DNA of 47,798 nt from Salinactinospora qingdaonensis (GTDB lineage Bacteria > Actinomycetota > Actinomycetes > Streptosporangiales > Streptosporangiaceae): the NCBI RefSeq assembly GCF_039539445.1, contig NZ_BAABDD010000034.1, positions 1 through 47,798 on the forward strand, read 5' to 3'. Position 1 is the first letter of the stretch, and every line of letters starts with the position of its first letter. The notes below the pieces were generated by a model. It had not been told where the DNA came from and searched no databases. It worked only from the letters and a program-made list of their open reading frames with translations. The translations under genes were made by a program, and so were the position numbers. Of this stretch, positions 23,719-30,634 are shown piece by piece.

Positions 23719-24169
23719 TCAGTGAGAGTGGACGACCAGCTCTGGGAGTTGAGCAAGGGAGTTGATCACCCAGTCCGTGGTGGCCTGCACGGTGAGGCTT
23801 CGGCTCACAGGTGCCCCCAAGGGCCGCGTCGGATGAGGGCGGTGCACAGGCCCGCAGCGTGAGCGGGGATGATGTCGTAGTCGCGGTGATCACAGACGTA
23901 GACGATCTCCTGAGATTCGCCTGAGGTGAGTTCGATGCCCCTGAGAAAGATGCCCCTGAGAAAAAGGCGGGATCGGGTTTGACGATGCCCCACTCACCGG
24001 AGGTCGCGATCGCATCGGCGGATAGCTCCATCGTGCGCAACAGTTCAGCCACGCGCGCGGTTTGGTTACCGGTGATTCCACCCACATCCCAGTCGGCCCG
24101 TCGTCCCCGTTCTCGGGTGTCTTCAAGTGGGGGCTTGCCAATGTCGAGGACCGCGCAACGAATCGGCAC
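23719..24169 (-). pseudogene. HAD-family hydrolase, decayed (internal deletion, 15-base duplication, two frameshifts)
   Basis: The pieces of one HAD protein are spread over three frames. The first frame gives VPIRCAVLDIG...GNQTARVAELLR, then ATSGEWGIVKPDPAFF. A second frame continues ELTSGESQEIVYVCDHRDYD and LCTALIRRGPWGHL. A third frame gives TTDWVINSLAQLPELVV before TGA at 23719-23721. Between RADW and GITGNQ, about 60 residues expected in this common actinomycete family are missing. At the first shift lies a tandem 15-base unit (ATGCCCCTGAGAAAG-type, about 23934-23963). The likely original start is GTG at 24169 with AGAAGGAAA upstream. Confidence 0.8.
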
Positions 24170-24275
24170 CGAGTGTTTTCCTTCTAGACCAGCTCGCTGT
24201 CGCCAGTCCTTCACCGTAACCGCTCTCTCTCACGCCGCTTTCTCGGAGCTTTGCTCCGGACGAAGTGGGAGAGGT

Positions 24276-24450
24276 GCGTGGGGTAGCTTCGAGAAAGCGT
24301 TACCCGCAGGGGCGCGTTGTGCTTAGGAACCTGGAGTGGTCATTGGATCCCGGGGAGGTTCCCAAGCACGAAACGGACAAGGAGGCATGAAATGCTGCTG
24401 GGCGGGAGGGTTTTGCACTCGGAGTGCGGACGTTTTCCCTGCTCAGTCAG
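24276..24450 (+). promoter_or_regulatory. CRISPR leader 3
   Basis: This is collinear with leaders 1 and 2 (CGTGGGGTAGCTTCGAGAAA, GTGCTTAGGAACCTGGAG, GGGGAGGTTCCCAAGCAC, AAATGCTGCTGGG, TTTTCCCTGCTCAGTCAG) and ends at the first repeat of array 3. Confidence 0.85.
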
Positions 24451-24783
24451 GGGGTGGCAGCCACCCTCCGGGGTGGCTGAGGATCGCACCGCACTACCAG
24501 GCCAGACTGTTGTTGCGTGTGATGGGGTGGCAGCCACCCTCCGGGGTGGCTGAGGATCGCACCGCCAAAGTCGACCGACTCGTATGGATCGACCTCACGG
24601 GGTGGCAGCCACCCTCCGGGGTGGCTGAGGATCGCACCTCGGACCCGCGCAGGCGGGCCGCGATGACGCCGATGGGGTGGCAGCCACCCTCCGGGGTGGC
24701 TGAGGATCGCAACCCCCGCAGGGCATGGTGCATGTAGGTGAGACGCCACAGTGGCAGTCATCTTCCGGGGACTGTAGCGGCAC
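24451..24783 (+). CRISPR. CRISPR array 3 (4 repeats plus 1 degenerate, 4 spacers)
   Basis: Repeats of 40 bases lie at 24451-24490, 24524-24563, 24599-24638 and 24674-24713. They start GGGGTGGCAGCCACCCTCCG and end GGGTGGCTGAGGATCGCACC; the fourth ends CAAC like the other arrays. A strongly degraded fifth copy (24751-24783; GTGGCAGTCATCTTCCGGGG then ACTGTAGCGGCAC) marks the distal end. AGCCACCC/GGGTGGCT is a perfect 8-base-pair palindrome around TCCG. Spacers are 33-37 bases. The extra GGG relative to array 2 is constant in all four copies, so it belongs to the repeat here. Confidence 0.95.
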
Positions 24784-25187
24784 GGTAGCCGGTTCGGGTG
24801 GGGTGGGTGGTGGGCTGGTGGTAGCTGCTTCTTTGGGTGGCTGCCAGCGGGTGTAGGGGCGGGCGAGAAATTTTTTTTGGATTGTTTTGGGTGGGGTGTG
24901 CGGTGTGGTGTGGGTGGCTGGATGTGGGGGTGTTCCGGTGGGGGTGAGTAAGGCGTTTTTGCAGCTCAGGGGGTGAACATGGGGTTGGCAGGTGTTGGGG
25001 TGGTGGTGTTGGTCGAGGTGTGTGGCGGGCGGGGTGGGATCAAGTTGTGGTGGCGGTGTGTGGGTGGGGTGTTTGCTGGTTGATCGTGGTGTGGGGGCGG
25101 GTGGGTGGTGGGATGTCGGTGAGGTGATTGTGGGCCTGTTTTTCGTGGTGGGCGTTGGTCAACGTCGGCCCGAGAAAGGGGTTCGCT
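24784..25187 (+). other. Gap without supported gene, G/T-rich on + strand
   Basis: These 404 bases are strongly biased to G and T on the + strand, with runs such as GGTGGGGTGGGTGGTGGGCT and an eight-T tract. I see no gene on either strand. The minus-strand open frames here are open because of composition. GAGAAAGGGG at the right end is the ribosome-binding site of the next gene. Confidence 0.5.
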
Positions 25188-26030
25188 GTGGGGTTTGGTT
25201 CGTCGCCGTTGGTGGTTGCTGAGCGGGAGTTCATGCGGCTGGTGCCCGATCCGTTGGCGTTGCCCGGGCGTGAGGTGGATGCGGGGTGGGCTGACCGTGA
25301 TTTCGGGTTGGTCGAGGTGCGCGAGCTGTTGATGCGCCGCTCGACACCGCAGGAGGTGCGCGATGTGGTGTGGCGCCGCGTGATCGCAACGGCGCGGGTG
25401 TCGCAGGCGTGGATGGTGGGCGCGATCGGGTTGGGCATGCCCGGGTTGAAGGGGGTGGCCCGGCGGGTGGCGCGGGGCTTGGAGGCTGATGCGGTCGATG
25501 AGGTCGAAGCTGAGGTGCTGGCCGGGTTCGTGGCCACGGTGCGCTCGATCAACACCGATTATGCGCGTCTGGCGTGGTTTGTGCGCTGTCGTACCCAGCG
25601 GGCCGGGTTGCGCGCTCGGCGTCGGGAGATGGCCCGGCCCGCAGCTACCGAAGAGATCGGGGAGGCACAGGTGTCTGAGCAGCCCGAGGGGCATCCGGAT
25701 CTGGTGCTGGTTGAGGCGGTGCGTGCCGGGGTGATCTCGGCAGGCGAGGCGGAGTTGATCGGCCAGTCGCGGCTGGGCCAGCGGTGCCTGGCCGAGATCG
25801 CCCAGCGGTGGGGCGTGAGCTACAAGGCGGTGGCCAAGCGGCGTGAGCGGGCCGAGGCGCGGCTGGTACAAGCCCTGCGCGAGGGGCGGGTGGCTACCCG
25901 GGCCGTGTGCTCCCAGCTTGAAGGCGAGGCGTTGGGTTCGGAGAAGGCGTCGGATGCAGGGGGTGAGGTGGTGCGGTTGCAGGTTGGCGATGCTGCCGTG
26001 TCGCATTCGGGTCGGCGGTGGGCTTGTTGA
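25188..26030 (+). CDS. Sigma-70 region 4-like HTH protein of conjugative-element type
   Basis: This 280-residue basic protein has an N-terminal half without a recognised domain (DFGLVEVRELLMRRSTPQEV, then a helical region to about residue 150). A C-terminal HTH, LAEIAQRWGVSYKAVAKRRERAEARL (quoted in part: IAQRWGVSYKAVAKRRER), resembles sigma-70 region 4. Proteins like this commonly sit beside type IV secretion genes of actinomycete integrative elements. The GTG at 25188 with GAGAAAGGGG is chosen over the in-frame position 25128, which lacks a site. Whether it acts as a sigma factor or only as a DNA-binding regulator is unknown. Confidence 0.6.
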   Translation: MGFGSSPLVVAEREFMRLVPDPLALPGREVDAGWADRDFGLVEVRELLMRRSTPQEVRDVVWRRVIATARVSQAWMVGAIGLGMPGLKGVARRVARGLEADAVDEVEAEVLAGFVATVRSINTDYARLAWFVRCRTQRAGLRARRREMARPAATEEIGEAQVSEQPEGHPDLVLVEAVRAGVISAGEAELIGQSRLGQRCLAEIAQRWGVSYKAVAKRRERAEARLVQALREGRVATRAVCSQLEGEALGSEKASDAGGEVVRLQVGDAAVSHSGRRWAC

Positions 26031-26206
26031 GGGGGTGAGTTTCGGTGCCGCCCTCGTGGCGGAGGGTGTGATCGCTCGTCATTCGCCCCGACGTTGTGAT
26101 CGTTGATCGTCACCTGTGTGTGGAGAGGGGGAGGCCCGCCCGCTCGCCGGGGCGGCGCCGAGGATCGCGTCGCAGGGGGTCGTGAGCAGGCGAGAGGGGT
26201 GGGCCG

Positions 26207-26641
26207 GTGTCGGCATCGCGAAGCAGGCCCGAGGTGATGGTGGGGTGTGGGCGCTGGGGGGTGCGGCTGGCCGTAGCCATCGTGGTGGCGGTGGCCGTGC
26301 TTGTCGGAGGGTGGCTGGCCACTGCGGGGGGTGAGCCCGTGTGGGCTCACCCCGAGCCCACCCCCTCTCCAGACACCCCAGAGGGGGCTGAGGGGGTTAC
26401 CAGCGAGCTGGAGCAGGTGGTGGCGCGGCTGCGTAACGTCATCGTCGGGTTGGCCTCGGCGATCGGGACGCTGTTTTTGACCATCGCCGGGCTGCGGTGG
26501 ATGCTGGCCGGCGGCGATCCCGGCGAGATCGACAAGGCCAAGCGCGCGCTCTCGGGAGCGGGCGTGGGCTATGCGATCGCGATCTTGGCCACCGTGCTGA
26601 TGACCGTGCTGGACTATGTCGTCCAGGGCAGCGGTGGGTGA
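26207..26641 (+). CDS. VirB2/TrbC-like pilin-type membrane protein
   Basis: This 144-residue protein has an N-terminal signal-like segment (VRLAVAIVVAVAVLVGGWLA) ending near an AxA-type site (VWAHPEP). A short Pro/Glu-rich linker follows, then two hydrophobic helices (IVGLASAIGTLFLTIAGLRW and VGYAIAILATVLMTVLDYVV) joined by a charged loop MLAGGDPGEIDKAKRALSG. This is the topology of VirB2/TrbC conjugative pilins and related small actinobacterial proteins. GTG at 26207 or ATG at 26237 may start it. The stop overlaps the next gene's GTG by four bases (GTGA). Confidence 0.7.
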   Translation: MSASRSRPEVMVGCGRWGVRLAVAIVVAVAVLVGGWLATAGGEPVWAHPEPTPSPDTPEGAEGVTSELEQVVARLRNVIVGLASAIGTLFLTIAGLRWMLAGGDPGEIDKAKRALSGAGVGYAIAILATVLMTVLDYVVQGSGG

Positions 26642-28731
26642 GGCCCGTGCTGTGGCTGGCCACCTACGGCTTACCGGCGCCGGGGGGTGCGACGCCCTTC
26701 CTGTGGTCCATTCCGCTGTCGCGTCTTGTCGCAGAACGTGCGGCCAGGCTGGTGCCGAGACAGCCGGCGCTACCCGAGCCGCATCCGCAGCCCGGCCCGC
26801 CGGCCCCCACCCCAGTTCCGGGACCAGAGCCTGAAGCGGCCCAGCCGGGGCGGCCCGAGCCCAGTCCCCAGCCTGGCCCGGCGGTGGAAACACCAGAGCC
26901 GGAGCACAACCCCGCCCCAGCGCCTTCAGAGGGGCCGCCGCAGGCTCCTGCCCAGGGTGGGGAGGAGCCGTTTGCCGATTGCGGCGCCATCGAGGTGTCG
27001 TGTCATGTCTCCAACTGGTTCCACGATCTGGTCAAGGATGCGCTGAATCCGCTGTTCGGCTGGATCGGCCAGATCGCTTTCCACACGCCTGTGCCCACCT
27101 CGGGGGTGGAGGGGCTGTGGTCGGGGGTGCTGGCTGTCTCGAATGCGCTGTATGTGCTGTTGGTGGTGGCCGGCGGGCTGGTGGTGATGAGCCACGAGAG
27201 TGTGCAGACGCGCTATGGCGCCGGTGAGGTGTTGCCGCGGTTGGCGTTTGCCTTCGTTGCCTCGAACTGTTCGCTGTGGCTGGCTACGCAGATGATCACG
27301 GGGGCTAACGCGGTTTCGGCGGCGGTCGCTTCGATGAGTGTCGATGCCGAGGAGGCCGCGCGCAATCTGCGTGAGCGCATGGAGTACGTGCTCATGGAAG
27401 CAATCGTGTTCGTGCTGTTGCTGCTCGTGGTCGTGGTGGTGCTGGTGGTGGTGTGGTGCGTCATGGATCTGGTGCGCATCGTCATGTCGATCACGTTGGT
27501 GATCGCCGCGCCGCTGCTGTTGATGTTTCACGCGCTGCCCCAGACCAACCGGCTGGCGGAGTTGTGGTGGCGGGCGATGGCGGGCCTGCTGGCGGTGCCC
27601 ATTGCCCAGGCCGTGGCGTTCGGGGCGTTCATGCGGTTGTTTTTCCAGGGGGAGCTGTCCTACTTCGGCAACATCGAGACTTCCGCTACAGGTGGGCTCG
27701 CCCCAGGGCCGGGCACGGTGATGGTGGCCTCGAAGCTGGTGACTGCGGCTACCGATCCGGGCGGCACGCAGGGGCTGGTGGGCAACGTGTTGTTGTTTTT
27801 GGTGCTGCTCTACATCCAGATCCGGGTGCCGTTTTGGGTATTCAAGCTGGTGTGGTCGCCGCATCCGGGCCGTTCCCCGCTGGTGATGCTGGGCAAGTCG
27901 CTGGCGATGATCCTGCTGTATCGCACGGTCAAGGGCGTCAAGCTCGGCCAGGGCGCCTCGGCGCCGGCTGGCGGTGGGGCGGCGATGATGCGGCCGGTGG
28001 GAGCCGCGCGCTATGCCCGTGCCGGGGGTGGGCCGGGCCAACGGGGGCCTCGTCCGCAGGGGGCTGCGGCGGGGGCAGGGCGGGGGGTGCAGCCGGTGCA
28101 GCCCTCGATCTGGTGGTATCGGCCCCGCTATGAGCCGCCTACCCCGGCCGGGGATCTGGGCGGGGGCAGGCGTCGTCGTGAGTTGCCCGCAGCCCAGGAG
28201 CCAGGCGCTTCGCCGCCTCAGTTGCCGGGCCCACCCAGCCCGCCGGCTCCACCGAGTCCGCGGGGGCCGCGTCCGGGGTCGCCGAGCTTTCCGGGGTCGC
28301 AACCAGGGGAAACGCCGGCTTGGGGGCCGCGCTGGCGCCCGGTTGTCCCACCCGCTCGGCCGCGACCGGCCTCGCCCTCGCAAGCCCCGCAGCAGCCGGT
28401 GCGGCCTCGGCAGTTGGAGCTCTTTGAGCTACCCCAGCCAGCCGCGCGTCCTTCGTCGCCGTCTTCGCCGTCGCGGCCGGGCCAGCAAAGCGGGCCGGCG
28501 TCGGGTGAGGCGGGGCGGGCCCCTAAGCGGCGATGGCGCCAGGGGGTGTTGCCCACCCCGCCGCCGCAGCGGATACCGGGTCGGCGCGCCACGCTGCGCC
28601 TGGGCGAGGTATGGGACGCCCCGCCGTCGCCGCCGGCGCGCAAGCCGCGCCAGGCCAAGGGGCAGGTGGCGCTGTCTGCCAATCCGAAGCCGCGCTGGGT
28701 GCAGCGCCGGCTGCCGTTTCCGCGCTCGTGA
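26638..28731 (+). CDS. VirB6/TrbL-like polytopic membrane protein
   Basis: The 697-residue protein has a Pro-rich N-terminal segment, a short Cys-containing DCGAIEVSCHVSNWF patch, then several transmembrane helices (e.g. ALYVLLVVAGGLVVM, ILLLLVVVVVLVVVW-type near VFVLLLLVVVVVLVVVWCVM, IVMSITLVIAAPLLLMFHAL). The C-terminal half is long, disordered and rich in Pro/Arg/Ser, and probably cytoplasmic. This matches VirB6/TrbL-type inner-membrane channel components of actinomycete type IV secretion systems. The GTG at 26638 overlaps the pilin stop. No VirB4 or VirD4 ATPase follows: a terminator and a tRNA end the locus, so the system is incomplete here. Confidence 0.68.
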   Translation: MRPVLWLATYGLPAPGGATPFLWSIPLSRLVAERAARLVPRQPALPEPHPQPGPPAPTPVPGPEPEAAQPGRPEPSPQPGPAVETPEPEHNPAPAPSEGPPQAPAQGGEEPFADCGAIEVSCHVSNWFHDLVKDALNPLFGWIGQIAFHTPVPTSGVEGLWSGVLAVSNALYVLLVVAGGLVVMSHESVQTRYGAGEVLPRLAFAFVASNCSLWLATQMITGANAVSAAVASMSVDAEEAARNLRERMEYVLMEAIVFVLLLLVVVVVLVVVWCVMDLVRIVMSITLVIAAPLLLMFHALPQTNRLAELWWRAMAGLLAVPIAQAVAFGAFMRLFFQGELSYFGNIETSATGGLAPGPGTVMVASKLVTAATDPGGTQGLVGNVLLFLVLLYIQIRVPFWVFKLVWSPHPGRSPLVMLGKSLAMILLYRTVKGVKLGQGASAPAGGGAAMMRPVGAARYARAGGGPGQRGPRPQGAAAGAGRGVQPVQPSIWWYRPRYEPPTPAGDLGGGRRRRELPAAQEPGASPPQLPGPPSPPAPPSPRGPRPGSPSFPGSQPGETPAWGPRWRPVVPPARPRPASPSQAPQQPVRPRQLELFELPQPAARPSSPSSPSRPGQQSGPASGEAGRAPKRRWRQGVLPTPPPQRIPGRRATLRLGEVWDAPPSPPARKPRQAKGQVALSANPKPRWVQRRLPFPRS

Positions 28732-28844
28732 GATGTGCGGGCCGCTATCAGTGAGCCGACGATTGTGGGGGAGGCGATGGGCTCGGGCCAGGAGCAAGGG
28801 CCGCACCGGAACCGTCGGGCTCCCATCGGGCCGGAGAAACCAAA

Positions 28845-28872
28845 GGGCGCTCTCCCGAAGGGGAGAACGCCC
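28845..28872 (-). terminator. Hairpin terminator after tRNA-Lys
   Basis: GGGCGCTCTCCC / GGGGAGAACGCCC form a long stem with one mismatch around a CGAA-type loop. Read on the minus strand it is followed by TTTGGTTT, so it can terminate the tRNA-Lys transcript. It may also end the VirB6-like gene from the other side. Confidence 0.65.
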
Positions 28873-28894
28873 AGGTAGTGGAGCTATCAGACGG

Positions 28895-28967
28895 TGGGCC
28901 ACCAGGGGATCGAACCCTGAACCCGCGGATTAAAAGTCCGCTGCTCTGCCAGTTGAGCTAATGGCCC
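28895..28967 (-). tRNA. tRNA-Lys (anticodon TTT)
   Basis: On the minus strand the gene starts GGGCCATTAGCTCAACTGG. It has a five-pair anticodon stem GCGGA/TCCGC around CTTTTAA (anticodon TTT), a T arm with GGTTCGATCCC and acceptor end TGGCCC plus discriminator A. CCA is not encoded. tRNA genes of this kind are common integration sites, and the type IV secretion remnant ends just beside it. Confidence 0.97.
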
Positions 28968-29566
28968 ATGGCGAACCTTGTGTGACCAGGGGTTACGCCG
29001 CTCTGGTTGATTTTACCCGAGTACCACGACGGTTGCACAGCAGAGGATTTCAGTGCCGAAACATCCTCGCCTGGCATATGGGTTCGTGGCGTTCGACTTC
29101 GATCCCGTGGCAGGAGCGAACACGTCGTCAGGCGCCACCACCTCACTACCGCCCAGCTCGCCGAGTTTCAAACGCAAGAGAACGCAAGTCGCCGCTAAAG
29201 CCGTCGAGCCCCAGCACGTCAGGGAGCCCCGGCGTCATCGGTCAGGCTCAGACCAGCCCCGGCTCGGCAGCGGTCGACTGTCGCGGCCTGGAAGCCTTCT
29301 TCAACCACACCCGCGCACATCTCCGGAAAGAGGCCGGCATGAGCGAAGCGGACCTGACGGCGGTGCGTGGTCGAGAGGCCACCGCCGTGGCCAGGCGGTA
29401 CGGTCCGGTCGGCCGCGGCGGCGCGCGTCCGGGCGGCGCATCGCAGGACGCGCCGGCGACATAGGGCGTGTAGCGGCGTGACCGCCTCCGGCCAGGCGGT
29501 TAGGCGGGGGCGCTCGCGCCGCTAAGGTCGAGCCTGTCTCCTCGTAGACCCCCTGTGAGGTACCCC
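28968..29566 (+). other. Gap without supported gene; nested inverted repeats at its right end
   Basis: I cannot support a gene in these 599 bases. The open frames on + are partly built from tRNA sequence and have no domain. At 29471-29524, TAGCGGCG and CGCCGCTA enclose a second hairpin ACCGCC/GGCGGT. GAGG before the ATG at 29567 serves the lipoprotein gene. Confidence 0.5.
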
Positions 29567-30049
29567 ATGTCACGTCTCCGCCGGAGCCTCCCCACCGCCC
29601 TGGTGCTCGCCGCCGCTGTCGGCTGCGTACCGGCGCCGGACGCGCCGGAGCAGCCGGCATCGGGGACCCCAGAGCAGCCGGCCCCCTCAACGGCGGACAC
29701 CGAGCTGCCGCCACCGCCCGAGGTCCTCTCGGCGAGTGAACTTGTCGACGAGCTCAGCGAGCTGCACCCGATGGACGAAGCTCGGGACGCGACGTCGGCC
29801 TGCCAGTCCGACAGCGGAAGCGAGCACGATTGCATCACGATGGTCAAAACCGAGGAGATGTCTGTGTATGAGTTCCGCGACGTCGAATCCGCCGAGCACT
29901 GGGTAGAGCAGATGGGCCGGACCGGCGACGCGCGGCGCGTGGACAGATTCATGCTCTACTGGCCTGAGGGCTGGTTCCAGTCCGACCGGGAGCACGACGA
30001 ACTCACCGCGCGTGCCCGTGAGATCGTTGACGGCCACAACGCCCCCTGA
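29567..30049 (+). CDS. Small predicted lipoprotein
   Basis: The 160-residue protein has an N-terminal signal (SRLRRSLPTALVLAAAVGC) ending in a lipobox-like AVGC, followed by a Pro/Glu-rich linker. The mature part contains two further cysteines (ACQSDSGSEHDC), which could form a disulphide, and segments such as VYEFRDVESAEHWVEQMG and FMLYWPEGWFQSD. The latter give it the look of actinobacterial secreted proteins of unknown function. The ATG at 29567 is chosen because GAGG precedes it; an in-frame GTG lies at 29555. It stands alone between tRNA-Lys and a broken tRNA copy, and no partner gene is evident. Confidence 0.72.
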   Translation: MSRLRRSLPTALVLAAAVGCVPAPDAPEQPASGTPEQPAPSTADTELPPPPEVLSASELVDELSELHPMDEARDATSACQSDSGSEHDCITMVKTEEMSVYEFRDVESAEHWVEQMGRTGDARRVDRFMLYWPEGWFQSDREHDELTARAREIVDGHNAP

Positions 30050-30096
30050 CTTTCGTGGGTGCCCCTGGCCAAGGGCGGTTTTAGAGAGTGCCAGTC

Positions 30097-30132
30097 AAAA
30101 GTCCGCTGCTCTGCCAAGTGAGCTAACGGCCA
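30097..30132 (-). pseudogene. Truncated tRNA-Lys copy (5' half)
   Basis: On the minus strand, 32 of 36 bases match the 5' half of the tRNA-Lys at 28895-28967, including 20 identical bases (AAAAGTCCGCTGCTCTGCCA on +, 30097-30116 against 28932-28951). The match breaks in the anticodon loop and no 3' half follows. It is a relic of duplication or integration at the tRNA. Confidence 0.85.
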
Positions 30133-30532
30133 GCCACGTCAGGTACTCCTAGGGGCGCGCGCACCAGCTCTAAGACGAACGGGTTTCCCCTGTATGGGCA
30201 CTTGGGCATGGGGCGGACGCGCCGTCGTCGCTGGGGCGTGGCCGGTCGGTGATGGGGTGAGGGAGGCGGGGCGTTGCGACGTAGCCCTTGTGGTCCTCTT
30301 CCTTGCCTCGACTCGCGGGGATTCTCGGCGAGCGCGGTGATGGGGTGTGCCTCGCAGGGGCGACCGGAGGGGGTTTGTTCGCCGCTTGGTCGCAGCCGCG
30401 GATTTTCCACCCAAGGATGTCTTGTTCCCCACGGCTCCCATGAGGTTCCCACCCCCGTCTCGGGGGTGCGCCGCGCAACTCCACGCGCGGGTCTTTTGTA
30501 GTGGCGCGTCTGCTCGTGGTGGGGGCGGAGTG
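30133..30532. other. Gap without supported gene
   Basis: These 400 bases lie between the tRNA relic and the end of the GH30 gene region. Open frames on both strands lack ribosome-binding sites and recognisable domains. I see no promoter or repeat I would defend. Confidence 0.45.
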
Positions 30533-30570
30533 CGGCGGTGCCGCCGGGGGTGAAGCCGGCGGCACCGCCG
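30533..30570 (-). terminator. Strong hairpin downstream of the galactan operon
   Basis: A perfect 15-base-pair stem CGGCGGTGCCGCCGG / CCGGCGGCACCGCCG encloses an eight-base loop. It lies 64 bases beyond the GH30 stop on the minus strand. There is no U-tract, which is common for actinomycete terminators. Confidence 0.65.
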
Positions 30571-30634
30571 TGTTGGTGGGGCTCGCCTTTTCCGTAGCTG
30601 CTCGGAGGGCGGCCCGTGGGGGAGAGGATCGGCG

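Noticed and set aside
24966..26006. Minus-strand open frame of 346 codons opposite the sigma-like gene
   Set aside because: Pro/His/Arg-rich mirror of the + strand gene and G/T-rich gap. No ribosome-binding site or known domain.
28961..29464. 167-codon frame starting inside tRNA-Lys
   Set aside because: The start lies in the tRNA gene. Frame character is inconsistent along its length and there is no domain.
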